Source: Neoakkermansia glycaniphila
GTDB taxonomy: Bacteria > Verrucomicrobiota > Verrucomicrobiia > Verrucomicrobiales > Akkermansiaceae
Direction: 5' to 3'
Length of the DNA stretch: 64,000 nt
Assembly (NCBI RefSeq): GCF_001683795.1
Contig: NZ_LIGX01000017.1
Span: forward strand, 32,205-96,204
Position numbers and translations under genes: made by a program. Shown here in pieces: positions 1-8,995 of this stretch; within the stretch, counting starts at the first letter, position 1; every line of letters begins with the position of its first letter. A model generated the notes under the pieces. It was not told where the DNA came from. It made no database searches and was given only the letters and a program-made list of their open reading frames with translations.

Positions 1-1327
1 CCAGCGTCGCAGGAGTCGGAATCACCAGCGAAAGCACCACCAGCCTGCGGCGGCCTTCCTTCATATAGCGCTCCTTCTCCTGATCGATCTTCAGGAAGGG
101 AATCGGCATCATATTGCCGCCCGCCCTCTGCAGCGCGCTCAAATAGGGCCGCGTACACTCCTGAAACACCAGACCGCCATGAATGATATACTCCGGAGCC
201 GTACCCGACTCCTCATCCGGCAAAAGATCCTTATCGATCGCATCGCGATTCAGCGGCACATCCACCGCCACCGGATGCCCATCACGGCGCAGCCCCATCT
301 TCATCGACTCGCCCACATTGCCTCGGCCGCGGAACACCGCGCTCCAGCTCAGCGGACCCAGCCTCGGATGATTCACCAAACCGCGTGCATCCACGGCAAG
401 ACCGTCCACACTCTCGATCACATCGCCCTCCTTGATCCCGGCCTGCTCGGCGGCGGAACCCTTCTGCACCTTCGACACATACACGCCGCCGCCCTTCTCG
501 TCCAGCTTCAGATAACGGCGGAACACGGGATCGATCAAATTCACGGACTGAATGCCATGCACCGCAATACCCGGATAACCCTTCGCCGGCTGAGCGAGGA
601 AACGGGAAATCACCTCCTCATCCAAAGCTGTCAGCAACTGCGAACCGGCCGTATAGCCCGTCGCAATACCCGCCAGGCGGCGATCCACCACCACGGGCAT
701 ACCGCCCTTGGCGTCGGAAAGATTCTGTGCCATCTTGATATTCACCTGCGGCAGCCCTGCGCCCGAAGCGGCAGCGCTCTCCGCACGGCCCGAATTCACC
801 AGCGCAAGACCGCTGCGCGTATAACTCCACACATCCACTGGCTCATTCAGGGAAAGCGGCTTGCCCAGCGGCAGAGCCACGCGGGAATCCCAGAAATCCT
901 TATCGGACTCGTTCATCAGCGTCAGCAAAGCCAAATTCGCATCATAATCCACCTTCTCCACCTTCGCCGTCACCGAACGCGACGTATCGGGAAGCACCAG
1001 CTCGATCAGCGTCGCATCCTTCAGAGAACCCGCCACTGTCAGCACCTTGCCATCGCCCAGATAAACCCCGCAGGACGACGAAGTCGAAGCATCGGACTTA
1101 TTCCAGGGCATCACCTGATTATACGACTGCTGCGTCACTGAAACGCTCAGCAGAGAATCCAGCGGCGAAGGCATCGGCTTGGGAGCCTCGGCCGGAGCCT
1201 TGGGCTCCTCCACGGCAGCTGCGGCCTCCTGCTTTTGGGCATCGCCGCGCCCGGCAGTCCGGGGAGTCGGCTTGCAGGCCACCAGAAAAGAAACGGTCAC
1301 AAGGGACAACAAAGAAAACTTGTACAT
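1..1327 (-). CDS. HtrA/Deg-like lipoprotein with degraded catalytic triad (partial, C-terminus outside window)
   Basis: The frame stays open from an ATG at 1327 to the left edge, giving 442 codons. A signal sequence ends in the lipobox LVAC, with lipidated Cys at 18, so it is probably a lipoprotein. An Ala/Pro/Glu-rich linker (about 20-55) precedes a trypsin-like fold and one PDZ domain (KGSAAEQAGIKEGDVIESVDG). A GGLVF stretch after the PDZ matches the same stretch in the intact neighbour. The Asp region (DYDANLALL) is kept. The His position reads LTVAGSL, and the GNSGGPV serine motif has become DAKGGMPV, with Lys about 207 in place of Ser. It should therefore be proteolytically dead. It starts 12 bases after the stop of the intact protease, so the two are probably co-transcribed. 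Family is clear; the role as adaptor or regulator is inferred. Confidence 0.8.
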   Translation of the reverse strand, partial: MYKFSLLSLVTVSFLVACKPTPRTAGRGDAQKQEAAAAVEEPKAPAEAPKPMPSPLDSLLSVSVTQQSYNQVMPWNKSDASTSSSCGVYLGDGKVLTVAGSLKDATLIELVLPDTSRSVTAKVEKVDYDANLALLTLMNESDKDFWDSRVALPLGKPLSLNEPVDVWSYTRSGLALVNSGRAESAAASGAGLPQVNIKMAQNLSDAKGGMPVVVDRRLAGIATGYTAGSQLLTALDEEVISRFLAQPAKGYPGIAVHGIQSVNLIDPVFRRYLKLDEKGGGVYVSKVQKGSAAEQAGIKEGDVIESVDGLAVDARGLVNHPRLGPLSWSAVFRGRGNVGESMKMGLRRDGHPVAVDVPLNRDAIDKDLLPDEESGTAPEYIIHGGLVFQECTRPYLSALQRAGGNMMPIPFLKIDQEKERYMKEGRRRLVVLSLVIPTPATL

Positions 1328-1339
1328 AACGAAAGGAAA

Positions 1340-3298
1340 TTAGAGTTTGGGAGCAGAAACGGGAGCCGCCTTGCGCACCGGCGCAACCTTCGCGGCGGGA
1401 GGAGCATCCGGCGTACTCCACGAACTATCGAGGCGGGCCGGAGCAGGAATCGCGTAATTCTTCGAAATGCGCGCATTCGCCTTATCCATCATCGACGTCT
1501 GGAACACCACGGGGCGCACCGCATCGGCGAACTCGAACACCATGAACTCGGGCAGCTTGCCATCCTTCGGATAAAGCAGCTCATTCAAATGCTTCAGCCC
1601 CTTCACCTCCACACCGTTCACCTTCGTCAGCACCGACGTGCCATAACCGGAAATCTTGGAATTCACCTCATCCTCCAGCACATTCGTCATTAGCACCACA
1701 TCGTCCTTCTTCATCCAGCCGCCTTCCTGCTGGAAATCGACCACCGGCAGAATCACCTGCTTCTCGGAAATCTTATTCGCCTCCACCACATTGAACTGCA
1801 GAGGCTGGAACACCAGACCACCGTACGTCACGTAGCGGGGCAGCTTATCGTACTCCTGCATCACCATCGCACCCGTCGGCATCGTCTTCAGCGTCACCGC
1901 CAGATCCATCAGCTTGCCGCCGCGCTTCACCTGCATCTTCACACGATCCCCGGCGAACCTGCGCTCGACCAGCTCATTCATCAGAATACGCTCGCCGCCC
2001 AGCAGCACCATACCCGAACTATCCACATCGTGGCCGTCCACCTTCAGAATCACATCGCCGATCTCCAGCACGCCGTCCGACGGCCCGCCCTTGATCAAAT
2101 CGCTCACCAGCACCCCCTTCTCATCGTCCGGAAGCCCCAGCACCTTGCGCTGCGCCGGATTGCCGATAGGCTCCAGCTCCGCGCCCAAATCCACATAACC
2201 GTCGTAATGGCCGTCCTGCACATCCTTCAGGAAACGAGCGATCACCGGAGTCGGAATCACATACCCCGTACTATTCGCATTATTCAGCCCCTGGAATGCC
2301 ACGCCGATCACCTGATCTCCCTTGAACACCGGACCTCCGCTATTGCCGGGATTGATCGCGGCATCCACCTGCAGAGTCAAATGCTGCGCGCTCCTCGGAT
2401 GGGCATAGGCCGTAAAATCAATACGCGACACGATACCGCGCGTCACCGAAAGACGATTGCCGCCCATCGGATAACCGATCACGCGCACCTCATCCTCAAG
2501 CTTCGGCAAATCCTTGCTGAACTCCATCACCGTCATACCCTCGAAAGGCTTCGGATCGGCCACCTCCACCAGCGCCAAATCGGCATCGTGGGCCACGAAC
2601 TTCACCTCGGCGGGAATCTTGCGGGAATCGCCGTACTGGGACAGATAAATACGGTCCGCATTGCTCACCACATGGGCATTCGTCATGAAAAGCCCCTTGC
2701 CCACCAGAAACGCCGTACCCGTACCCGAGCCGAACTGGCCCGAACGCCACGGCGTCCGGTAATCCACCGAACGCTTCGACACCTCCACCTTCACCACGCC
2801 CTTATACAAATCGGCCGCGCTGGCAGCCTTATGCTCCGCAGGCTGCACCGGAACGGCAGGAATCACCACGGGAGCCGTCGCAGCAGGCACGGACTCCGTC
2901 ACCAGGGGAGATGGCTTCACAGGAGCAGGCGGCATGGGCAAAACAGGAGCCACACCCGTAGCAGCCGGGGATGCGGCAATCGGAGCGGGAGCCGGAGCGG
3001 AAGAAGGCACAGGTGCGGCAGCCGGAGGCGCGGGAACCACAATCACCACAGGCTTGGCCTGCCCATCGGTCGTCGGAGCCGGAGCCACAGAAACAACCGG
3101 AGTGGCAGGCACCGCAGAACGAACAGGCACCGCTACCTGGGCCGGATGGGCAACAACAGGGCGCGCAGGCAGAATCACCACGGGAGCAGCGGCCTGACCG
3201 GACTCGGGCGCCTTATCCGCACCGGATCCGGAAACGGCGCTCTCGGCGGAAGCCAGACCGGCCGTCGTGCAACAAACAAAAAGAGCCAAACGATACAT
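1340..3298 (-). CDS. HtrA/Deg-family serine protease with PDZ domains
   Basis: This 652-residue exported protease begins MYRLALFVCC and has a signal peptide ending near ASA. A Pro/Val/Ala-rich linker (about 25-155) leads into the trypsin-like domain. The triad is visible: His209 in TNAHVV, Asp240 in HDADLALVEV, and Ser320 in NPGNSGGPV. A PDZ domain follows (GVLVSDLIKGGPSDGVLEIG). A GGLVF segment and a second PDZ-like region (KVNGVEVKGLKHLNELL) resemble the Deg proteins with extended C-termini. It should degrade or refold damaged envelope proteins in the periplasm. The ATG at 3298 was chosen over longer in-frame starts because a signal peptide begins there and a promoter lies just upstream. 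A non-catalytic paralogue follows directly. Confidence 0.9.
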   Translation of the reverse strand: MYRLALFVCCTTAGLASAESAVSGSGADKAPESGQAAAPVVILPARPVVAHPAQVAVPVRSAVPATPVVSVAPAPTTDGQAKPVVIVVPAPPAAAPVPSSAPAPAPIAASPAATGVAPVLPMPPAPVKPSPLVTESVPAATAPVVIPAVPVQPAEHKAASAADLYKGVVKVEVSKRSVDYRTPWRSGQFGSGTGTAFLVGKGLFMTNAHVVSNADRIYLSQYGDSRKIPAEVKFVAHDADLALVEVADPKPFEGMTVMEFSKDLPKLEDEVRVIGYPMGGNRLSVTRGIVSRIDFTAYAHPRSAQHLTLQVDAAINPGNSGGPVFKGDQVIGVAFQGLNNANSTGYVIPTPVIARFLKDVQDGHYDGYVDLGAELEPIGNPAQRKVLGLPDDEKGVLVSDLIKGGPSDGVLEIGDVILKVDGHDVDSSGMVLLGGERILMNELVERRFAGDRVKMQVKRGGKLMDLAVTLKTMPTGAMVMQEYDKLPRYVTYGGLVFQPLQFNVVEANKISEKQVILPVVDFQQEGGWMKKDDVVLMTNVLEDEVNSKISGYGTSVLTKVNGVEVKGLKHLNELLYPKDGKLPEFMVFEFADAVRPVVFQTSMMDKANARISKNYAIPAPARLDSSWSTPDAPPAAKVAPVRKAAPVSAPKL

Positions 3299-3308
3299 GA
3301 TGCAATCA

Positions 3309-3337
3309 TCATTCCATTGAAACACCGCCCCTGTCAA
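3309..3337 (-). promoter_or_regulatory. Putative promoter of the HtrA pair
   Basis: On the minus strand TTGACA (3337-3332) and GAATGA (3314-3309) are separated by 17 bases. Transcription would begin about 4 bases before the ATG at 3298, giving an almost leaderless message. The -35 box is perfect; the -10 box is only fair. Confidence 0.5.
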
Positions 3338-3432
3338 GCATCGAATCCGCCACAGCCCCGGCTCTATCCAAAAAACGGCCCCATACATCCCTCCCCGCCT
3401 CAAAACGGCTGCCGCTCCGGCAGACAAACGGT

Positions 3433-3464
3433 AAAAGCCCCGCCGAATCTCTTCGGCGGGGCTT
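3433..3464 (-). terminator. Rho-independent terminator with no obvious upstream gene
   Basis: A perfect 13-bp stem (3435-3447 with 3452-3464) has a 4-base loop and is followed on the minus strand by TTTT. No protein gene feeds into it. It lies about 130 bases upstream of the protease start, so it may end a small RNA transcribed from the region 3470-3650, or act as a leader attenuator. Confidence 0.6.
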
Positions 3465-3846
3465 CCAACTTACTACCTTTATGAAACTCAGTCGAACCTG
3501 ATTGCCCCCAAGCTCTCTCCTTCTCAAGGGCGGAATCGACTGATGAAGATACGACACTCCCCAGTGCAATAATGTTCAAAATAATCGCATGGATATATTG
3601 AACACCTTCATCCGCAAAAAACAAAAAAACGCATCTCACTGAAAACTAAAATATTAAAAAACAAAAAGAACTTGAAGCCGTTTTGTCATACATCCCGGCA
3701 AAGGCAACATACCGTCCATCCATGCACATGCAAATGCGCACACCCCATCACCTCGCCTACTGCACGGCACACATCTTTTACTGAAAGATTGCCAATCAAC
3801 AATCAGTATTATTGCCGTTTGATCCCTTGACCGCACACCTCTTCTC

Positions 3847-5850
3847 ATGAACAAAACATCACTCTATCTTCATGCCTGCATCGGCCTCCTCGCCATGGGC
3901 ATCACGGGAACGGCCCTCTCCCAGCAAAACATCATCCCTCGTCCGGCCCAGCTGACCGTAGAAGAAGGCGCTCCCTTCGTTCTGGACCGTTACACGGCCC
4001 TCTACTGCGACTCTTCCAACCCCGAATTCGTCAAAGAAACGGAAAAACTCCGCTCCTACCTGAACAAAGGCACCCGGCTCCACCTCTCCAACTACAGGCA
4101 GAACAAAAACGCCATCATCATCCGCGAAGACAAATCTCTGGCGGACAAAGGCGAAGAAGCCTACAAAATCACCGCCAAAAACGGCATCATCGAAATCGCC
4201 GCCCCCGGCCCGAAAGGCATCTTCTATGCCGGGCAAAGCCTTGCTCAAATGCTCCCCATCGAATTCTTCGTGGCAAACGGCAACAAAAACGGCATCGTCT
4301 GGACCCTCGCGGAAAAACCCTTCACCATCACCGACTACCCCCGCTTCTCCTGGCGCGCCATGCACCTGGACGAAGTACGCCACTTCTGGGGCATGGAAAC
4401 AGTCAAACAGCTCATCGACCAGATGGCCCTGCTGAAAATGAACATCCTGCACTGGCATCTCACCGACGACGCAGGCTGGCGCATCGAAATCAAAAAATAC
4501 CCGAAACTCACCGAAATCGGCTCCAAACGAGAAGACACCGAAACCGACACATGGAGGAGCGGAAAATCGGACGGCTTCCCGCACCAGGGCTTCTACACAC
4601 AGGACCAGATCCGGGAAATCGTCAAATACGCGGCGGACCGCAACATCACCATCGTCCCCGAAATTGAAATGCCGGGCCATGCCGCCGCCGCCATCTACTG
4701 CTATCCGGAACTGGGCATCAAAATCCCGGACAAAGTATGCACCACCTTCGTAGCCAACTACGCCTTCAACCCGGCATCGGAAAAAACCTACCAGTTCCTC
4801 TCCGACGTCCTTGATGAAGTAGCCGACCTCTTCCCGAGCAAAGTCCTCCACATCGGCGGCGACGAAGTCCGCTACAACGACCAATGGAAAGGCGAACCCA
4901 TCATCGAGGAATACATGAAGAAAAACAACATGAAAACCTTTGCGGACGTACAGCTCGCCTTCTCGAACCGAATGTCGCAGATCGTCGCCCGGAAAGGCCG
5001 CCGCATGATGGGCTGGAATGAAATCCTCGGCCACGACATCAACGGAGACGGCGGCGGCACCGCTGCCGCCAAACTGGATAAAAACGCCATCATCCACTTC
5101 TGGAAAGGCTCCGCCGAACTGGCGAAACAGGCCATCCGCGGCGGACACGACGTCATCAACTCCACCCACAGCAACACCTATCTGGACTACGGCTACGGAA
5201 GCATCAGCCTCCAGAAAGCCTACGACTTCGAACCCGTCTTTGCCGGACTGGAAAAAGAATACGAATCCAAAGTCAAGGGGCTCGGCTGCCAGATGTGGAC
5301 GGAATGGGTGGCGGACACCGACCGCCTGCACTACCAGCTCTTCCCCCGCCTCATCGCCTTTGCCGAAGTCGGCTGGACGGACAAAAACCGGAAAGACTAC
5401 GCCGACTTCCAGAAACGGCTCAAAAACTATGCCCACATCATGGATCAGGAAGGCATCCGGTATGCCAAAGACATCGTCGGCAAACTGACCCACGGCGAAT
5501 TCTTCAACACCCCCAAAGCCGGCACATGGACACCGCAAACGCTCGGCGCGGGACAAGAACTGACTCTGGACCTCACCCCCTTCGTCAAAAATGCTGGAAA
5601 ATACCAGCTCACCTTCCTCTATGAAAAAGGCCTCCATGCCGCCGGCATCGAATGGGTCGCCCTCCTCGAAAACGGCAGGGAAATCTCCCGCGACACCCAC
5701 CCAGGCCACAGCGGCGGAGACCAGAAAGACATCCAGTACAAACTCGACGTCCCCACCCCGAAACCCGGAGCCGCCTACACGCTGAAAGCGAAAATATCCG
5801 GCAAAGGAGGCAACGACAGCACGGGCATCATCTATGTAACGGCTCCCTGA
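3847..5850 (+). CDS. Secreted beta-N-acetylhexosaminidase, GH20
   Basis: This 667-residue enzyme removes terminal N-acetylhexosamines (GlcNAc or GalNAc) from glycans. A signal peptide (MNKTSLYLHACIGLLAMGIT, cleaved near ALS-QQ) is followed by a GH20 N-terminal domain (about 25-165) and the TIM-barrel catalytic domain. Visible family motifs are HWHLTDDAGWRIEIKKYP, EIEMPGHAAA, and HIGGDEV with the Asp-Glu catalytic pair. The active-site Trp regions (GWNEIL, MWTEW) are also present. The C-terminal 130 residues look like a beta-sandwich module. Such enzymes are common in mucin and host-glycan degraders. It is transcribed alone and ends before a hairpin. Confidence 0.92.
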   Translation: MNKTSLYLHACIGLLAMGITGTALSQQNIIPRPAQLTVEEGAPFVLDRYTALYCDSSNPEFVKETEKLRSYLNKGTRLHLSNYRQNKNAIIIREDKSLADKGEEAYKITAKNGIIEIAAPGPKGIFYAGQSLAQMLPIEFFVANGNKNGIVWTLAEKPFTITDYPRFSWRAMHLDEVRHFWGMETVKQLIDQMALLKMNILHWHLTDDAGWRIEIKKYPKLTEIGSKREDTETDTWRSGKSDGFPHQGFYTQDQIREIVKYAADRNITIVPEIEMPGHAAAAIYCYPELGIKIPDKVCTTFVANYAFNPASEKTYQFLSDVLDEVADLFPSKVLHIGGDEVRYNDQWKGEPIIEEYMKKNNMKTFADVQLAFSNRMSQIVARKGRRMMGWNEILGHDINGDGGGTAAAKLDKNAIIHFWKGSAELAKQAIRGGHDVINSTHSNTYLDYGYGSISLQKAYDFEPVFAGLEKEYESKVKGLGCQMWTEWVADTDRLHYQLFPRLIAFAEVGWTDKNRKDYADFQKRLKNYAHIMDQEGIRYAKDIVGKLTHGEFFNTPKAGTWTPQTLGAGQELTLDLTPFVKNAGKYQLTFLYEKGLHAAGIEWVALLENGREISRDTHPGHSGGDQKDIQYKLDVPTPKPGAAYTLKAKISGKGGNDSTGIIYVTAP

Positions 5851-5857
5851 ACCCGTT

Positions 5858-5885
5858 GCGGCCGGAGCGCCCCCCCTCCGGCCGC
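5858..5885. other. GC-rich hairpin after the GH20 gene
   Basis: A 9-bp perfect stem (5858-5866 with 5877-5885) sits eight bases after the GH20 stop. No T tract follows, so it may stabilise the mRNA 3' end rather than terminate. Confidence 0.4.
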
Positions 5886-5908
5886 TCCGATACACTCTCG
5901 GCACATAC

Positions 5909-5958
5909 AAAACGCGGCGGACATGCGGGCGCTTCACCCCATGCATCCGCCGCGTTTT
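5909..5958 (+). terminator. Probable terminator after the GH20 gene
   Basis: A 13-bp perfect stem (5909-5921 with 5946-5958) with a 24-base loop ends in TTTT on the plus strand. The long loop is unusual. Confidence 0.5.
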
Positions 5959-6108
5959 CCGTCCCGGCGGAAAACGGCCGGAACAGCATGAACCGCTCAC
6001 ACGCAGCCACATTCGACTTCCTGCACCAGTCCTCCATTCCCTTCGGGCGCCTCCCCTCCTCATGCCCGCCCGGAAACCGCGCAATCACGTCTGCCGGATA
6101 CTTTTCTC

Positions 6109-6136
6109 TTGAGCGAATCCTTCAACGTGCTAAAAT
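6109..6136 (+). promoter_or_regulatory. Putative sigma70-type promoter of the amidase-lipB pair
   Basis: TTGAGC (6109-6114) and TAAAAT (6131-6136) are spaced by 16 bases. A GGAGG Shine-Dalgarno at 6142-6146 lies 6 bases before the ATG at 6153, one of the few clear ribosome-binding sites in this window. Confidence 0.55.
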
Positions 6137-6152
6137 CGCCCGGAGGATACAC

Positions 6153-7277
6153 ATGCCCAAATACCGTACCATCCTTCTCATCCTGCTTGCCTCCATACTC
6201 TGGACTGCGATGCCGACTCCGGCCATCGCCGCATCGGATTGGCCGGAAACATCGATCGACGGCGTATCCTACATCAAGGTCGAACGCCTCCGCGCCTTCT
6301 ACAAATTCAAAAACCTCCAGGGAGACCGCGGCTACTACACCATCGGCAGCGCCCTCTCCGGCAAAGGCAACCGCTTCCTCAAAATGAAGGCCGACAGCCA
6401 GACCTTCTACATCAACAACGTCCACTTCGAACTCTCCCACCCCGTCAAACGCAACGCACAGGGCGAATACCTCATCTCCAAACTCGACATCGTCAAAGTC
6501 ATCGACCCCGTCCTGCGGCCCCAATACATCAAAAACGCCGAAAACGTCCAAACCGTCATCATCGACCCCGGCCACGGCGGCCACGATGCCGGAGCCACCA
6601 ACAGCGCCGCGCACGAAGCCGACCTCAACCTCAAAGTCGCCAAAAAACTCAAAGCCCTCCTCACCCGTGCAGGCTTCAAAGTCGTCATGACCCGCGAGGC
6701 GGACATCTTCCTCACCCTGCAGGAACGCGTCAACATCGCCAACAAATACGAAAACGCCATCTTCGTCAGCATCCACCACAACTCCAGCCGGGGCTCCAGC
6801 AAAGGCATCGAAACCTTCACCCTCGCCCCCAAAGGCACCACATCCCCCTACGCCCGAACCCTACGCTACCAGGACCTCGCCGGCAACTCGCAGGACAGCA
6901 CCAACATCGCCCTCGCCACCGCCGTACACAGCGCAGCCATCCTCCGCACCGGAGCCGAAGACCGCGGCATCAAACGGGCCAGATTCTCCGTCCTCTGCTC
7001 GCCGAAACACCCGGCCATCCTCTTCGAAGGCGGCTTCATGAGCAACCCCGAAGAAGCCCGCCTCCTCAACACCGACGAATACCAGCAAAAACTGGCCGAA
7101 TGCATCTGCGTAGGCATCAAAAACTATAAAGCCGCCATGGGAGCCAAACCCGGCTCCGTACCGGCCCAGTCCGCAAGCGGAACACGCAGCGGCAGCACCT
7201 CCTCCCGCCGCATCGGCACATCCACGCGCGGCCAGACCATCCGCGGCGGCACATCCGCCTCCCGTACCCGCCCATGA
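6153..7277 (+). CDS. N-acetylmuramoyl-L-alanine amidase (Amidase_3)
   Basis: This 374-residue exported amidase cleaves the bond between N-acetylmuramic acid and the peptide stem of peptidoglycan. A signal peptide (MPKYRTILLILLASILW, ending near AIA-ASD) leads to an N-terminal region of about 100 residues and the Amidase_3 domain. Zinc ligands and catalysis are visible in VIIDPGHGGHDAG (His), AAHEADLNLKVAKKL (Glu), SIHHNSS (His), and the catalytic Glu in ILFEGGFMSNPEEARLL. The C-terminus is a low-complexity Ser/Arg/Thr/Gly tail. The ATG at 6153 is preferred over longer frames because it has an SD and a signal peptide. Its stop overlaps the lipB start as ATGA, so lipB is translationally coupled. 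Confidence 0.93.
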   Translation: MPKYRTILLILLASILWTAMPTPAIAASDWPETSIDGVSYIKVERLRAFYKFKNLQGDRGYYTIGSALSGKGNRFLKMKADSQTFYINNVHFELSHPVKRNAQGEYLISKLDIVKVIDPVLRPQYIKNAENVQTVIIDPGHGGHDAGATNSAAHEADLNLKVAKKLKALLTRAGFKVVMTREADIFLTLQERVNIANKYENAIFVSIHHNSSRGSSKGIETFTLAPKGTTSPYARTLRYQDLAGNSQDSTNIALATAVHSAAILRTGAEDRGIKRARFSVLCSPKHPAILFEGGFMSNPEEARLLNTDEYQQKLAECICVGIKNYKAAMGAKPGSVPAQSASGTRSGSTSSRRIGTSTRGQTIRGGTSASRTRP

Positions 7278-7897
7278 AAACTCGATGGCTGGAGGGCCTC
7301 AGCGACTACGCCGCCACCCTCGACCTGCAGCAACAACTGGTTGACACCCGCATCAACCGTCCCGGCACCCCCGACGAACTCCTGCTGCTCGAACACAGCC
7401 CCGTCTACACCATCGGCCGCATCCGCGACCACAGCAGCCTGCACGAACCCGGCCGCCTGCCCCACCCCGTCTTTGAAATCAACCGTGGCGGCCAGGCCAC
7501 CTACCACGGCCCCGGCCAGCTCGTCGCCTACCCCATCGTCGACCTCAACCGCCTCGGCAGGGACATCCACCGCTACATCACCCTCCTCGAAAACGCCCTC
7601 ATCGCCGCCTGCGAAGAACACGGCGTACAGGCCGCACGCCGCGAAGGACTCACCGGAATATGGATCGGCCCGCGCAAACTGGCATCCATCGGCGTAGGCA
7701 TCAAAAAATGGATCGCCATGCACGGCATCGCCATCAACATCGAACCCCGCAGCCTCCCCCCCTTTCAGGCCATCACCCCCTGCGGCATCGAAGGAGTCCG
7801 CATGACCTGCCTCCATCATGAAGGAGCCTCCTGCACCCTCCGCCAATACGGCGACACCTTCGCCACCTGCCTCCAAAAGGCTATGGAATCCCGATAA
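7274..7897 (+). CDS. lipB: Octanoyltransferase LipB
   Basis: This 207-residue cytoplasmic enzyme transfers octanoyl groups from acyl carrier protein to lipoyl domains, the first step of lipoate synthesis. Diagnostic motifs are HSPVYTIGR, INRGGQATYHGPGQLVAYP, the catalytic Lys in RKLASIGVGI, and the catalytic Cys in ITPCGIEG. Length is typical. It overlaps the amidase stop by four bases. No lipA is nearby. Confidence 0.95.
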   Translation: MKTRWLEGLSDYAATLDLQQQLVDTRINRPGTPDELLLLEHSPVYTIGRIRDHSSLHEPGRLPHPVFEINRGGQATYHGPGQLVAYPIVDLNRLGRDIHRYITLLENALIAACEEHGVQAARREGLTGIWIGPRKLASIGVGIKKWIAMHGIAINIEPRSLPPFQAITPCGIEGVRMTCLHHEGASCTLRQYGDTFATCLQKAMESR

Positions 7898-7965
7898 CCG
7901 GAAAGCCGTGGAGTCATACCCTCGCTCCAAAACACAAGCACTCAAAGCCTTCAGCTTTTCTCACC

Positions 7966-8241
7966 ATGAAAAAATTGACAATCAGCCTATCCGTCGTACT
8001 TCTTGTCGCAGGACTCATATTAAGCCCCTTGGCATGGATTCTGAAAGATGGGCTGGGTCCTGAATCCGTGGAAAGCGAACACATGCAATCACTCCATAAA
8101 TGGTTTTTCACTTTCTATTGGGGGCCACTCGTCATAGCGGGTCTCACTCTACTGTATCTTGGAAAATCATCGACTGCAAAACACCCACACAATGGCATTG
8201 GTTCCGATCTGAAGAAACAGAGAGAAAACCGGCACCCGTAA
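7966..8241 (+). CDS. Small membrane protein of unknown function
   Basis: This 91-residue protein has two predicted transmembrane helices (about 5-27 and 45-66) and a polar, basic tail. I do not recognise the family. It opens a patch of short, lower-GC, host-unusual genes that continues to about 11850. The first ATG follows a Thr/Cys-rich leader without a clear SD. Confidence 0.6.
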   Translation: MKKLTISLSVVLLVAGLILSPLAWILKDGLGPESVESEHMQSLHKWFFTFYWGPLVIAGLTLLYLGKSSTAKHPHNGIGSDLKKQRENRHP

Positions 8242-8325
8242 CAAGCAATCCCACCTCCATACTCCTCACAAGATCTTCGCAGGTTTCACGAAAAGAGGAA
8301 AGCCATTTAAAATCTGAAACCGGCA

Positions 8326-8349
8326 ATACGGTTTTACAATAAACCGTAT
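8326..8349. repeat. Perfect inverted repeat in intergenic DNA
   Basis: ATACGGTTT and AAACCGTAT form a perfect 9-bp dyad around a 6-base loop. No T run follows, so it could be an operator or an mRNA hairpin and is not a standard terminator. It lies about 100 bases before the next small gene. Confidence 0.5.
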
Positions 8350-8449
8350 AACGGGAGTTGTTGCACTCTTGTGATTCTTCCCCTTCATTATCGACTTGCC
8401 CCACAGCATGCCTCTGCTACATTGAAAACAGGCATATCAGAAATTTGTG

Positions 8450-8833
8450 ATGAAAGCGAAATACTACCTTTTCATATTGAGCATGTGCATACTTCTTGGA
8501 TACGGCATCTTTTATGTGTGGGTTCATCATCTCTACGATCATCAAACGCTGTCAGCATGGCATTCCTTATCCCATCAGAACGCCCCGGAAATTCTACTGA
8601 CTCTGCACAATAAAAAAGACGATGTTGAAATCGAATGCAGGAAAGTCACTCAAACAAGAGAAAGAATCACATATACCTACAATAAGCATATCCGATTATC
8701 CTATATTGCCACATTCACTGGCCTTGGCGAGACCTGCACGGAATGTACCATTCAAAAGGAAATAAACATAGCAGGACTATCATTGAGGATCGGAGACCCT
8801 GAAGCAATTGATTTTGGAGTAATATGCGAATGA
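8450..8833 (+). CDS. Hypothetical membrane-anchored protein
   Basis: This 127-residue protein has one N-terminal transmembrane helix (about 5-25) and a soluble exported part with four Cys in the region ECRK...GETCTECT...GVICE, possibly disulfides. ATG at 8450 was chosen over the GTG just before it. No recognised family. Codon use is visibly more A/T-rich than the flanking housekeeping genes, which suggests transfer. Confidence 0.5.
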   Translation: MKAKYYLFILSMCILLGYGIFYVWVHHLYDHQTLSAWHSLSHQNAPEILLTLHNKKDDVEIECRKVTQTRERITYTYNKHIRLSYIATFTGLGETCTECTIQKEINIAGLSLRIGDPEAIDFGVICE

Positions 8834-8995
8834 TCTCGTCTTGTTATATCCATACAATGCCAACCGCATGAAAAAAGTCAACCGCAACTCATGGATCGCA
8901 TAACAAGCAACTCTATTCATCCCATAAAAAGACATCATCGGCGAACCACGGCTTCCCCCGCCTTCCATAACAAACCCACACCATCCCAATCTGCC

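Larger units (their letters stand above)
3299..3846. other. Intergenic region between divergent htrA-like and GH20 genes
   Basis: This 548-base stretch holds the protease promoter (3309-3337) and a perfect terminator-type hairpin (3433-3464). From about 3480 to 3846 it is AT-rich with no convincing gene. On the minus strand GTTCAA and TTGAAC form an inverted repeat about 18 bases apart near 3575-3602. No clear promoter for the GH20 gene was found. Confidence 0.5.

Noticed and set aside
3480..3530. A tmRNA-like start (GGGGGCAATCAGGTTCGAC) on the minus strand
   Set aside because: The expected tmRNA body and CCA-type end are missing; a terminator follows within 60 bases, and the T-arm does not pair properly.
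5652..6152. N-terminal extension of the amidase frame into the GH20 gene
   Set aside because: The signal peptide, SD and promoter all fix the start at 6153, and the extension is Arg/His-rich shadow sequence.
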